64,000 bases of DNA, taken from Gonocerus acuteangulatus (taxonomy: Eukaryota > Arthropoda > Insecta > Hemiptera > Coreidae). Positions 21,901 to 33,977 of the stretch are shown here, one piece after another. The stretch's first letter is position 1. Each line of letters begins with the position of its first letter. Below the pieces are notes generated by a model that saw nothing but the letters and a program-made list of their open reading frames with translations, ran no database searches and was not told where the DNA came from. Both the position numbers and the translations under genes were made by a program. Where the stretch lies: assembly GCA_946811695.1 (NCBI GenBank), contig OX328125.1, forward strand, positions 46,180,845 to 46,244,844, read 5' to 3'.

Positions 21901-24900
21901 TGCGATTCTGCTCACTATGCTCGCTCAAGGTTATACCTCAACTCTAGTCAATCCAACTCGTTGATAATATAGATCACTAGTATTCGGTAGAAAATGGGCC
22001 GATATGCAACTTAGCATCTTTTTGCAGAAACACATTCCTAGCAGAAACAAGAACAGCACACAGAAAACAAACAACACTAAGAACTCAAACAACAAGCAAT
22101 GAAGAGAAATTGCGTAAAAAATACAGATCTACAAGTGAATTTCGTTGAAAACAGAAATTAAACAAGACGTTTACTAGAACGGCCAATAGAATTGCCCATA
22201 GGAACAGGCCAATAGAAATGTTGCTAATAGGCCAATAGGCCTATTACTGTTCCCACATTTCTACATCCAAAAAGCTATAAATAGGAAAAGGCCAATAGAG
22301 TTATGCACCTGCGCTGATGATCCAGATCTCTGAACGAGACCCACATCTCTAACCTGTGTTGAAGCTAATACGTAAGTACCTTTTATTGTTTATCGTCCCT
22401 TTATTAATAACTCAGATTTTTTGGGACAGGTCACCACTGTTTTCTAACCAGGATAGATGTAATACCTTTAATTTTTTAAAGTAAAAGCCACCACTCCAAG
22501 TGCACTAAGGCGGATCCCTAATGCAAGGAGCAATTAGAAATTATTAAAATAAATAATTGTTAGATATTTAAAAACTTGCTTGGGTCTCATTTTTTTCTCA
22601 CCATTTTCGTGACGCCTCTTCATCCCAATCTAGCTTTTGAGCCATGCATTTAGGTAAAATCTTATTTTCAATGGAATACATGAATGTATCTACTCATTTA
22701 ACTTTCTCACTTTTTTTCTTCTTCTTTTTTTTTTTTTAATAATTGCTGCTTTTGTTGTTTTGAAGCTGGTAATTTAAAATTATTAGTAGTACCATTAAAT
22801 ATTGGTCTCAAGTTTCATATTCAAATAGGAAAATAATTACATTATTCGTTTCTTGTCATTAGACAGCTGACTTTGTAATTCATAATTATGTTGATGTTAA
22901 CACTGTTAATTTTGAATGCTAATTGTGTAAAGCATCTGTTTGTTTATTGTACTAGAATCTATATGGATTAGGTTTAACCATATTATTGCTTCTGTCATTT
23001 AGGAGATAAATCAGATAATTGAAATATAAAAATTCGTTTAACTTTCTGTTAATATGAGGCATATTAAAAAATATATATATTTATTAAAAGAAAGTTTTAA
23101 ATTTATGTTACTATTCAGTAACTGCCTTTATCTTTTGTATGATATAATAATATTATTTCTATGAATTCTTGTAATAACCTAAAAATAAACATCTGTTCAA
23201 AATTAAATTTTATTGTGTATTCTATATTTAAATGTGATGACCCGCCCAAGTAGTTTGATTTAAAATTTAATTTTAAAGTGTGGAGGCCTGGTAGCCGTGA
23301 GTGTTAAGGTGTGAGCATTTAACATTCCGTCCCATGAGTCATGGGTTTGATTCCCACTAGAGGTGGTGGCTTTTATTTGGAAAAAAGTAATGGCATCAAT
23401 ATATATATTTTAATTTAAATGGCATAGATATATTTTGTTAACACACTGATATGATAAAGTAATTCTTTTTTAATTTTCTGATTTTTATTTATAGGGCAGT
23501 TTACATTATTCTAGAATATTGTGAAGGTGGGAATTTAAATCAGTATATTAAATTACATAATAGATTGAGAGAACGCGTGTGCAAAAGGGCATTACAGCAG
23601 GTTGCTTCTGGTCTAGCATATCTTCATTCAAAAAATATTTGCCATATGGATCTCAAGCCCCAAAATATATTAATAAAATTTGATCCTTTTACATTGAAAA
23701 TAGCAGGTACTAATTTTTATTCTCTCATATTCAATTAGTATTAAAGATCATAATGTGTTCACAGTATACATTTTCTTTACACAGCGTCGTTATTTGTTGT
23801 TACTGTGTAAGGGGCTAGTTTATCTATGAGAAGCTACATGTTGGTTGTATTACATATGAATAAACCATTTTCAGAAATTGACCTGTTACAAAAAAAGAAA
23901 GGTAAAGAAATTAGCACCTAATGTATTTTTTAGATTTCATCACATGAGAAGTAATAGTTGATTGTTTATTAACTGGAAAGTATTTTTTCATTTCCATTGG
24001 ATTGAAAATACGGGTAAGATCAGGCAAATGAAAGAAGAAATGAACTTTAACAATTTTATTCTTATTCAAAATAACTTCCATTAATTTCAATGCATTTCTA
24101 CCAATGCCCAGCAAATTTGTTTACCCTTTCTTCAAATAAACATTTTGACTTTGAAGCAATCGATTTGAGAATTGAAAGTTTTATCATGCTTTCACTTTGC
24201 CCTTAAAAAAAAAAAGAAGACTTTTCCTTGTGCAGAGGGCCACCACTACACGTGTTTTGTTAATTTTACACTTTGGCTCCGCACCCTGTATAAAGTTCCC
24301 AGCAAAATATTTAGATTTTATATTCTAAGATTTTCAAATCAAATCAGAAATAAGGACTGTATGAAAATGCACGGAGATAACACATTTTCCGTGGTCAGAC
24401 TTTTTTTTTATGGCGCATCTACATCTAGGTCATTAGCGCCGTGAGTCAGACTTGTTTTTAACTTTTGTTGTGATTTTCTTGTACTATTCTTGACAATTCT
24501 GTCAACTGTGAGGGCGTCAAGGAGCGTTATTGATTTCCCACATACTTCTCACCCTATGATTGCTTGCCTAGGATAAATTCTTAGTGTCTATATTCTGTTG
24601 ATTTTTGTGCTAATGTTACTAAGCACTTTTTGTTGCCTGGTTTATTTTCATGCTAAGGACTAGGTAGTGATTAAAAATAATTCCTTAAAATGATAACAAT
24701 GTAGAGGTTAAAAACTTGTTTTTGGCGGTTATGTGTGATTAGGCATAGCACTTTTTTTCAGAAATTGGAGATCTTACTGCAGGATATTTATGATAATAAA
24801 GATATCTGTAAGAAAATATTATTGCTTAATGTAAACCGGCAGTATAGTATTTGGTAAAATCATCTTTAAGGCTTTTGTCAAACCTTAGGGTAGAAACTTC

Positions 24901-27900
24901 CCTGTTTTGTGTAGCACGGGGAATTTGTAGAAATTTGATAACAACTAAAAATGTAATTTATTAATATTTTATTTCAGAGATTTTTTTTTTTTTAAATATT
25001 AAAGCATTAAAGATTTCATATAATTCCTGAAGCAAAATAAGAAATTAGAAATTCTAACAGACCAATGAAAATCCAATAAAAAAAAACTGTGCCATAACAG
25101 GCCCTGAGAGGCAGGTATCTAGTTCTTGACCACATGGCACACTAGGTAGATAGTGTGCTCAGGACTATGCTCCAGCCACCTGATTTTCATCTTTTGAAGT
25201 ACTCATTAAAGGCTGGGTGAGCCTACGGATGTTCTGGGAGCCCGACTCCGAACGACCATGATGATAAAGTATTTAGTATGCATGCAAGTTTCAAACAGGG
25301 GTCCTCCAGATCTTGCCAAGTGAGAGACGTCATGTACTCTACCACTAAGCTGAACTCGCTCCCCAAAGAAAATTCAATCTCCTTGGAAAATAAACTGAAC
25401 AAATTAAATTAATAAATGATAATTTTCATGTTAGCTCCTTTTTATTTTTCATAGATTTTGGTCTTGCGCAGTATGTACCAGAAAAAAATTATATGGATAA
25501 CTTGAGGGGCTCTCCCTTGTATATGGCCCCTGAGATACTATTGAAGCAAAAATATAACTATAAGGTTGATTTGTGGTCAGTTGGTATAATTTTGTTTGAG
25601 TGTCTCTTTGGGAGAGCACCATTAGCTCATACAACTTGCCAAGAATTACTGCAGAATCTCCAGAATGAAACTCCTATAAAGGCAAGTATGTTAAACAATT
25701 ATCTAGTTGGGTATTTTGAGAAGGTTTTGTTATCCACTACAAGCCGTGTGTGTTCCCCCCATGTGATTTTCACATGCCTGGAGGTTAGAAAGGTATTATT
25801 AAAACCTTTGAGCACCGAACTGGTTAATAATCTCTCATAATTTTAAGAAGAAATTATTTATTATTTTCAGTGATAAAATTTAGCAAATTCCTCATTCAAT
25901 AAATTACGATTGATTTAGTTGGACCTTGTTCCAGATGTTTGATAGTCATCTAATTTAAGATATTTGAATTTTGTTTGCGTTTAAAGGTAAGGAAGTATTA
26001 GGAAAAAAAAATTTATTAATAGATATGAAAAGTTTTTGGATCTTGGTATATTTTCTAAAATATCTCGAAGACGGATGAGAAATCTTGGTAAATGGAAGGT
26101 GATCATTTAAAAGCTTACTAAATCCTCTAAAAACAACATTCTGATGCAATTTTTGATGGGGCGATGTCGATCAAAGAAATAAGTGCTTAAAACTTGTTAG
26201 TTTGGTTCTTTTCGACAGATTTCGTCTGTTTTTAATTGTTTTTTTCATTTATCAATAAAATGGGTATTTTTGTAAAAACAGGTAAGAAAATGAGAAACAT
26301 TGTTATAGTGTTTCCAAGAGCGAACATTGAGGATGGAGTAATTTCCGCTTAGGATACAATCAGTTTCCTGTTGTGGTGCTTAAAATTGTGTATTTCTTGT
26401 CTGTGAGATTTCATAGTATATTTTTCACGAAATATCAAAACGTATCATTAACCTTTAGGCTGCGTAATACTCGTAGGGCTAGATGTAGTTTTCAATTTTA
26501 AGTGAGCCTGTATTTTGGATATTTAATTAGAGATAGAAATTGAAAATTATAGGTTTCTTAAATTTACGTTAACCATACAACATAGTTCAAAAAATTTGTC
26601 TACAGCAGTAACTTTTTCCAGTTCAGAAATTAAAAAAAAAATGTTTCAGTCCTTTTCCGATTAGGCAGATTAGTGGGATTTTACTGTTTTTGTTATTATT
26701 TTGTTAGAAGTCTTTTGGGTCAAATTCTCACTGAGTGTGTTGGTTTTTTTTTTTATCCCAGTAAATCGAAAGAGATGTATCATTTTTTAAAATTTGTTTC
26801 CCTTGCTTTGTTACTAATTAATTACTTTTGATTTTGTTTTTATTTTAGTTCCCTAGTACTGTCCGAATTTCAAATGAGTGTAAAGACTTACTGAATAGGC
26901 TTCTACAGTACGATCCTAAAGAAAGAATCACCTATGAAGATTTTTTCAATCATCCGTTTATTGATTTGGTTCATGCTCCAACAGAAGAAAATAAAAAGCT
27001 GGCATACAGATGTGCACAAGAAGCTGTACAACATGATGCAAAAAAGGAATACGATAAAGCATTTAATTCTTACTGCCGAGCATTGAGATATTTAGTTCCT
27101 ATCCTAGACAGTAGGTTGATTTATTTTAACTGTTTTGTTGATGTACTTCCATTAAGATTTAAAATTATAAAAAGTTTTTTTTTTAAATGATCAAGTTGGT
27201 TCAACCCAATCCTTGCTCATTTAATTATTGAATAATTTGCTGAGGGATAAAGCAGAAAAAGCTATAGGTTAGTCTTCCTGTTCTAGTTCACCCTGAAGTA
27301 AACATCTTGCACTTGGGTTAAGCTGAGATTATGATGGAACTTCACCATTTTGGTATCTTTACTGATGAAATTTTGAATGTTGGAATTTAGTTGTTAATCA
27401 CTTAAAACAGAAAACCTTTTAAATGCTTAAATGGCTAAAATTCAGTTATTTATCACTTTTTGAGCTGTATGTAGTTATGAATAAAGGGGTTTTCATATTT
27501 CACGAGATATTTCTTACACTTAATAACTAAATAGTTAGTCCAATATGGACTACAAGTCTGTGGATCCACAAAGCCTCCATCTCCTACAAAATTCAATCCT
27601 TACAGTCAAAAATATCTTACGCTCTATTCTTTGCTTCCAATGTCTATCCTTAAGGGGCAATACTACCTTGTATGATCAAAATTAAAGTAATTTTTTCCAA
27701 TTTATGGATAACAAATAAATCAATATTTTTCAATTCTTTATGTCATAAATTTTATATGGGATGTTAAAGTAATAAAAAAAAAGTTTTAATTCTTCAAAAA
27801 CAAAATGACGGATCTGTGTCTGACGAACGGAAACCCTCTTTTTTAATGGGCAATATTCCGCGGGTGTCAATTGTTAATCTAGAAATAACATTAAAGAAAA

Positions 27901-30900
27901 ACTAAAATTATTTTGAAAGAAGAAGGTTAAATCTAGTAAAGTACGTAGGATTTTTAAGAAATGTTAATTTTTTCAAAAATGGTGAATAATTCTTCATTTT
28001 CTATTAACAAATCCGCCGAAAATTGGTCATAAAATCGTAATAATTCGATGAATACAAAAAACCCTATGTATTTTACTAGCAAATATCATTAGGAATCTGC
28101 AGTTCAAATTTGAAGTTGATCAGGTGAAAATTGAACTTATGCGCCCTGTGTTGACCTATGTTTTTCAAATTGGGTAGTATGCCCAATTTGAAAACATAGG
28201 TTTGAATAAATTGACTTTAAAGGTTAATGTATCGAAAAGTTCATTTTTTTCTTTTTCTTTTTTTTTTTTTTTTCATGATTTCTTGTAATAAAGATAAAAA
28301 AATTGTTTTTAATTTTTAAATATATCGGGACTTTAGTTGAAAAATCAAATTTTTGGTACACTTAAAAATTGTTGGTAGACAAATAAATCTTGTTAGTTTC
28401 ATTTAAGAATTAAGAGATAGTTTTTGTGTTCTATAAATCCTTTTTGATTTCATCAAATCTGATTTATTAAGGTAAAACAATAAAACAAGGGGACAACGAG
28501 AAGTGTCCCCACCATTTGAACATTTAATAAACTGTCTGGCAGATATCTAAAGTAATAAGTTTTTTTTTTTTTAGATTTAAGGATTCTAAATGAATAATAA
28601 AAAAATAAATATTCCAGCTTTGACTGCCTCTGAGGAACGGGCATACTTTCAACTTAAAATTTCTGAGTATTTAAGTCGGGCAGAAGAATTGAAAGTAAGT
28701 TTATACAAGAAAGACGATTATAAGGACAAAATTAAAAGCCATTGGAGTCAAGAAGAGCGACTTGCTGATCATGAAATGTCTCAAGTACTTATGAATAAAT
28801 GGGAAAATAAAGGTTTGCATTTTACATTACATATAATATTAATATAATTATTTATATTTGAGAATCAAAATGCCTTGTGAAATGTATATATGCATAAATT
28901 AAAAAGCACAATTTAAAAAAAATGTTTTTTTTCAAAGATTTGCGGTTTAGCCCTGTTAACACATTTGATGCAGGCGTATTAATTGCAGTTTTTACCTCGT
29001 ACGGGTTAATTGTTTAGTGAAACTTAGTAAAAACGTGTACTTACAGCAATTTGAAGAAAATTCCAAATACAAGAAATTGAAATCATATATCGTGTATAGA
29101 TAAGAAATATTTTGTAGAATTTGGGTCATTATTTGTATTGATATTTTGTTGACTGATCACCGCCACGCTAATAAGCAGATAATACATAATAAACTATCAT
29201 TTAATAAGAATCCTAGATCATGGTTTATGAATCTAAAAAAAAAAATAAAAAATAGAATTAAGACATTTTTTAGCTCATGTATAATTCTTGGTGTCATATC
29301 GTTTTAGGGACAAATGATATTACTTCACTGATCTCTTCTGATTCATTAATTATTAGAGGTGAAAGTGGTACCAGTTATGAAAGTTCTGCTAGTTCTAGAG
29401 CAAGCTTAATAAGTGAGTCAGATTCAGTCAGAATGGAACAAGTTTCATCCTCTTCGAGCTCAAGTAGCGAACAGCCTGTGAAAGCTTCCGGTTCATCTTC
29501 TAATGATATTGAAGCTTTGTTTAGGGAAACCAGTTCTCCTGAATTGAGTAAGTTGATAGTAAGTGTCAAATTAATGTAAATTTTTCATAAGGCATTTATT
29601 CATTTTATAAAAGTCAGGATCTTCCAAAACTGAGCGTATTACTCAGCAAGTCAAACTCTAAAATAAATAACAACTTATTCGCAGCAGGGGTATGGGAGCA
29701 TGATTCAAGTTAGAGGAGTAAATTCCAAGTGTGAAGTGCAATGGAAAAAATACTTTATTCTAGGACTTTGTCTCTTAAGAATAACATATAAATATTTATT
29801 TAAATTTTAATGTCCATTTATACATAACTCAGATTTTTGGGATGGGTTATCTACAGGTCACCACACTTTTCTAGCCAGGCTTGGGATGCCTTTTAATTTA
29901 TTTTTTAAAGAAAAGCCTTTATCCCTAGTAGGAATCAAACCCTAGGAATTATTGTTGTCGATTTGATGGGAATGGTTATTTCAACTCGGAAAACCGATGA
30001 GAAATATGAGCATCCCCAGGGATATCAAGGATAAATTTGAGCAAAATGTTCATTAACCGCTTAAGACGATTCTCAAGCTCCTCAGTGAGCCCTGCACATA
30101 ATATGCAACCGCAGTCAAAGTGGGGAAGGACATGAGATGATACTGGAAAATGACATGTAGGAGAACGGAAGAGGTGGCGGGAACAGTTAAAGAGTTTAAG
30201 AGTGGCTCTGGACTGACGAGTAATTATGGATAGGTGATTTTTCCAAGACAAGGTTTGGTCGAAAGCAAAGCCAATATTCTTGGCAGAGGAGACTTATTGA
30301 ATAGTTCTGGAGTCCATGGCGAAGGAAGGGAGGATAGGAGGGAGAGATTTCAAGAGGGGAGCTGAGTCTATCAGTATCGCCTTGGGCTTCTCAGCGTTTA
30401 TCTTTAATTTGTTGGTCTTGGCCTAAGCTGAGATCCTCTCCAAGTCTTCTTGAAAGACATTATATGGCAGAATGAATATTGAATGTTTGTGCTAAGATTG
30501 AATGGTGCCTCGAAATATAATAAGCAATGAAAATTTTGCAATAGTAAGAGAGGTTGCAAAATGGTGCTCTGCTATACAAAGTTCAATTGAATTTTTCATT
30601 TAAATAACTAATTTTTATTTATCTAATGAATTTTCATGTGTTAGATAATGTTTTATTTAAATAACTAATTCATTGAGCAAAAAATCATTCAAACAATAAA
30701 TAACGAACACATTGAAAATTTTTGTTGTTTACAGGTGACGAATAATTCATTTATTCGTCAGACAAGAATTAAGAATGCTTTTAATCGTTATTATTTAGTT
30801 TTGAATAATTTTTCAAATCTCTTCTAAGATTACTGCAGATCCTTTTTTTTTAAACTAACTCTACAGAATGAGTAATTCTTCTAATATATATTCTTATCTT

Positions 30901-32560
30901 TTTAGAGGATTTATTTTTAAGCACTCCTAAGGCTAAGGATGCTCTCGAGATTGGACAAATTGGACAAATGTACATGGTTCAAGGGGATTATAAACAAGCT
31001 CTTACTAAGTTCGAATCTGCTTTAGGCGTTCTTATCCCTCTATTAAAATCTTTACCATGTGGCTTCAAGAGAGATCTTTTGATGCATCAAGTAAGTTTTT
31101 TATTTGATAATTTAGTGTAAAAAGCAATGGATGACATGGTTATCATTGCGATCATCAAGTAAGTTAATTATTCTTATTAATTTAAATAAACACTTCCAAA
31201 TATAAATAAACACTTTCCTAAAGTGTATTCGTTCAGTAATGCTTTCATCTCGTAGACAAGATTGTTTTCAGTAGCTAGCTTACCTTGTAGATTAGTAACA
31301 ATTAACACAACAATTTTCTTAAATTGTTTAGATTTTTGCACATATTTTGCCATGTATTGGTTTCCTTTACACACCTTTCTTTATAACTGTCGCCTCTCTG
31401 GAATTTGAATGACTATAGTGGATAGTAACCATTTTTTTTTTTTTTTTTTGTCAAGTTAATAATATTTATTGAGCTGAAATGAAGAAAAGAAACAATGCAA
31501 ATAAAAAATTTGTGTAACTGTAACAGAGCTTTTGTGAAGCACCTAAAATAATTTAATGCTTTCTAAACATCCGATTTTGCATGTGTGTGAAAAAATTGTA
31601 TTCATTGGAAGTCTTGAAGATACAATTGTGTTGGCAAGGAATTTTGATAGGCCTGCATGCGAGGGCAGCCATCTTCAATATTCTAAAAGTGTGCTTTAAA
31701 CATCTCATACTTCAGCTCAACGATGTGGCAACAAAAATGTTAGAAGATAAACCAGTTCTAGTGTGAGCCTTCTACAATCAATGCTGACTGCATACATAAG
31801 CTTAATAAAAAGTTAATGAGTAAACGAATAATCTCAAATATGTGTATACACATATACATTTTTTCTTCAACTTTTCTGCACAAATTAACTATATGCGAAG
31901 GTTTTTTTCTTGCATGCTCCTGTCCTTGGATATGAGAAGCGGGAGTCACATTTCTGACCCTTTTGATTGGAACCAGCCGCTGCATAGTAAAACCCTGACA
32001 TGGGATATTTTATGATTTTCCTTTATCGCACAGAAATGATTAATGTTCATTTTACTGTTTTTTCTGCAATGCTTGTCCAATTTGTGTTCCCACTGAGCAA
32101 GTATGTTTTCTACTGCTTATTCCAAGGAAAACATTTTTATTTTATTTTAAGGTACACTTAGGCCATTAGTGCCAGAATAAGTGTTGCTGTTGGGAACCTG
32201 TATAACCCTTGCTACAGAGGACTGCTGGAATAGATAACTCCCAAGCCCCTACTGTTGACCTATATTAGTGTAGTTCAGGCTCTACACTGTTGGCAATGCC
32301 ATGGCTTTAATGGAACTGTTTGTACTTATAGGCCATAATTATGGGCAGTTCAATGTAGTTTTGCAAAATTCTGCAGTCATAAAAAGCTTTCTCAACCCAA
32401 CTGCTGCCTCCACTACCTTTGCAGGTTGGGTATCTGTCCCTGACATTTTGTGATGAAAAATAGAGGTGGTTACTAGAAGGATAGAAATCATTTCTTTGAC
32501 TCATCTCTAAAACAACTCAGAATATGTATTGGAAAAAAATGTCACAAATGATTCAATTTA

Positions 32561-32591
<31 letters not shown>

Positions 32592-32883
32592 TTTTACCCT
32601 AACCTTACATTCATGTTCATTATTATCACATTAATTTAATTATTAAATAATTTTACAGATAAGAAAATGGTTGGCTCTTGCTGAAAGTGCAAAAACACTA
32701 GCCTCTGCAAAAGCAATCCATTGTGAAGAACCTGTTAGAAGTGGCATGGAAGTTAATGGTAGTTATGACTTAACTTCTGGAGTATTTGTTGCTTTAAAAT
32801 TTATCTTGGAATTTAGTTTTAGAGTTTTTTATATTTATCTGGTTCTTGTTTATTACTTTCTAGGAAATTGTTCTGTCCAATAG
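18999..32883 (+). CDS. ULK3: Serine/threonine-protein kinase ULK3
   Basis: Complete, ten exons: 18999-19103, 20444-20592, 23495-23706, 25455-25681, 26849-27110, 28618-28812, 29308-29547, 30906-31090, 32659-32758 and 32864-32883. All phases agree and give 564 residues (human ULK3 is 472). The kinase domain covers about 13-270: glycine loop GKGNFSCVYK, VAIK lysine, HMDLKPQN catalytic loop (Met where most kinases have Arg, as ULK3 tolerates), DFG and GSPLYMAPE. Two MIT-type helical regions follow (about 285-350 and 465-550); in known ULK3 these bind ESCRT-III proteins at the abscission checkpoint, and ULK3 also acts in Hedgehog signalling and autophagy. A serine-rich, probably disordered linker (exon 7, about 385-460) accounts for most of the extra length. 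The intron after exon 4 begins GC. Start chosen because GIHFLSIIGKG follows directly. The C-terminus ...NCSVQ resembles the human end. Confidence 0.93.
19569..19770 (-). mobile_element. tRNA-derived SINE, family A, with 15-bp duplication
   Basis: On the minus strand: a Leu/Ser-like head with A box (TGGCCGTGAGGGTTAAGGTG), B box GGGTTCGGTTCCCAC, a body with CCTATCCTGGCTAGAAAAGG, and tail AACGTTAAAATTTAAA. Flanked by TCCCTGTTATTAATA at 19554-19568 and 19771-19785. It lies in ULK3 intron 1 and is the best reference copy of the family. Confidence 0.9.
20905..21068. mobile_element. Short TIR MITE (Harbinger-like ends)
   Basis: About 164 bp with terminal repeats AGGCTGATTCACGCTAGACC and, inverted, AGCCCGATTAACACTAGACC, extending through ACACGGTGAA. 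No frame. Assignment to a superfamily is tentative. Confidence 0.65.
21185..21470 (+). mobile_element. Fold-back MITE, copy 2 (partial)
   Basis: Shares CTCATTTCAAGGAA, AACACTGATTATG-type sequence and GGGAAGGCTTTGAGAGGT with the element at 10850-11282, but only one arm is clear. Confidence 0.55.
21695..22380. mobile_element. Long-TIR DNA element, copy 3, with exact 8-bp duplication
   Basis: Terminal repeats of about 80 bp beginning GGTACTTACGTATTAGCTTC are flanked by TTTTATTG at 21687-21694 and 22381-22388. The interior shares the GCTCGCTCAAG...CTAGTCAATCCAACTCG block with the elements at 14.5-16.8 kb. No coding frame. Confidence 0.8.
22389..22520 (-). mobile_element. SINE family A, decayed copy
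   Basis: Tail and body (TATCGTCCCTTTATTAATAA, TTCTAACCAGGATAG, AAAGCCACCACT) match family A; the tRNA-like head is lost. Confidence 0.6.
23282..23395 (+). mobile_element. SINE family A, plus-strand copy
   Basis: Head AGGCCTGGTAGCCGTGAGTG and B box GGGTTTGATTCCCAC followed by AGAGGTGGTGGC; truncated in the body. Confidence 0.75.
25085..25370 (-). mobile_element. SINE family C copy
   Basis: On the minus strand, GAGTTCAGCTTAGTGGTAGA is the A-box head and a diverged B box follows, then a body sharing GGCTGGAGCATAG... and CACTATCTACC... with family C. In ULK3 intron 3. Confidence 0.65.
25682..26848 (+). other. ULK3: GC-AG intron of ULK3
   Basis: The exon 4/intron boundary reads ATAAAG then gcaagt: a GC donor with an otherwise ideal donor consensus. 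The acceptor is TATTTTAG before TTCCCTAGT. Only this junction keeps the kinase frame (ETPIK, then FPSTVRIS). The intron also contains repeat D1. Confidence 0.85.
25918..26445 (+). repeat. Dispersed repeat family D, copy D1
   Basis: Shares long stretches with 39085-39600, 45318-46190 and 58395-59003, such as CCAGATGTTTGATAGTCATC, GGTATATTTTCTAAAATATC, GAGAAATC(T/G)TGGTAA and CCGCTTAGGATACAATC. No protein seen; class unknown. Confidence 0.65.
28155..28200. repeat. Strong hairpin in ULK3 intron 5
   Basis: CCTATGTTTTTCAAATTGGG pairs with CCCAATTTGAAAACATAGG across a 7-nt loop with one bulged base. Probably the centre of an old fold-back element; it has no terminator role in a eukaryote. Confidence 0.7.
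29793..29945 (-). mobile_element. SINE family A, partial
   Basis: The tail TTTAAATTTTAATGTCC, body TTTTCTAGCCAGGC and B-box remnant AGGAATCAAACCC are recognisable; the head is missing. Confidence 0.7.
29976..30470 (-). pseudogene. LINE reverse-transcriptase fragment
   Basis: The minus strand reads, with two stops, AKTNKLKINAEKPKAIL, then IGFAFDQTLSWKNHLS and LFRSPTCHFPVSSHVL. These are the blocks after the catalytic YADD of non-LTR reverse transcriptases (NP-KT region, LG-D--L-W--H). The catalytic part is absent. It lies inside ULK3 intron 7 in antisense. Confidence 0.75.
32759..32863 (+). other. ULK3: 105-bp last intron of ULK3
   Basis: GTAGTT...TTTCTAG splits the Gly codon of VNG|NCSVQ. 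Its length is a multiple of three and it has no stop in frame, so retention would insert 35 mostly hydrophobic residues before the same stop codon. Splicing is preferred because the spliced end resembles known ULK3 C-termini. Confidence 0.65.
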
Positions 32884-32998
32884 TTTATTCAGAAAAGTTG
32901 TTAACTGTCGTAATTAATTTCTTGCCTTTTTTGGAAAATATTATTTGAAGAACCAATTTATTACCTTCGAATTTGAAGCATAGCTGTGAAATTTATTT

Positions 32999-33004
32999 AA
33001 TAAA
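32999..33004 (+). promoter_or_regulatory. ULK3: Likely ULK3 polyadenylation signal
   Basis: AATAAA lies 116 bp after the stop codon and is followed by a T/GT-rich stretch (TGTGTATATTGTTTT at about 33020). Confidence 0.6.
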
Positions 33005-33351
33005 TATTTTTTATTCCAAATGTGTATATTGTTTTCCCTTCAAATTTGCATTAACCCTTTAAATGCACCGGCCCACGAACTGCACCCGTAGTGGCATGAG
33101 CTAGATTGTCTCAAGGCATTCTGTGCCATTATACAGGCTTGAGTTTGGCGTACTAACACTGGGAAAGTTAAATGAAATAGTAATAAAAGATAGACATCTT
33201 TCTATCATTATAATTTTGTCTATAATTTTGAAAATTTTATGAGAAAAGTACTTGAAATTACGATAGAACTGCTTCACTACTAACTACTAGGCTTTGATTC
33301 TCAATAAACAAGTAAAACATCAAGAAAAACTTTGAAAACAATAAGAAGAAA

Positions 33352-33885
33352 TACGAAGTGGCCGCCGAGCTGTTTTTTTGTTTCATATCAACAAAACTCG
33401 GCAAACTTCATGGGCATCTAAAGAGAAGGATTTCTTGTAAAAATAAACCAAATTTATTCACCTGAAAAGGACTGGTGTTAGTCTAGTGGTGCACTAGACT
33501 AAAATTACTAATTTGCTCATACCAGTCGTAATATCTGTTGTAATGTAACAGAACTCGGTATGCGTCACGGGTATCTAATGAGAGATGTGTTTTAAAAATA
33601 AACTAAATCGTTACATTATAAGTTGGGGTTTACTCTGTATTATGTTAAAATTGAATTAACCTACCCAACCTCGGGATTGGTTTGTACTTCTACCACTAGG
33701 GGCGCTATATCTGGTTCCTGAATTGTTATGTTTGTGGAATGTTTTCTTTTTACATGTGGACGCTTTTATTATTTATCAAGATCAATAAACAAAAATTTGA
33801 AGTTTTTGTGTATTTATTAAGTAGTGTAGTACCTCACATAAACAATATTCTGGAAGAAAATTATAATTGAGTCAGCTGCTCATAA
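33352..33885 (+). mobile_element. Element family H, copy H3 (truncated)
   Basis: Two diverged 145-bp units (CAGAACTCGGTATGCGTCAC and TTGTAAAAATAAACCAAATT types), the ACTAGGGGCGCTATATC block, and the tail GAAGTTTTTGTGTATTTATT. The hairpin end is missing. Confidence 0.6.
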
Positions 33886-33923
33886 AAAATATAAAGGAGA
33901 AAACCATTCATGTTATTTTTTTT

Positions 33924-33929
<6 letters not shown>

Positions 33930-33971
<42 letters not shown>
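33930..33971. repeat. (AT)n microsatellite
   Basis: About 40 bp of AT dinucleotides. Confidence 0.9.

Positions 33972-33977
<6 letters not shown>

Noticed and set aside
28590..28617. Upstream ATG (MNNKK...) as start of a separate small gene
   Set aside because: The kinase/MIT frame continues across the acceptor at 28617; the ATG lies in intron sequence.
29375..29569. 64-codon minus-strand frame
   Set aside because: Antisense shadow of ULK3 exon 7.
32671..32883. ULK3 end read without the last intron
   Set aside because: Possible, but the spliced form ends like known ULK3 proteins and has proper GT-AG sites, so retention is listed only as a possible isoform.
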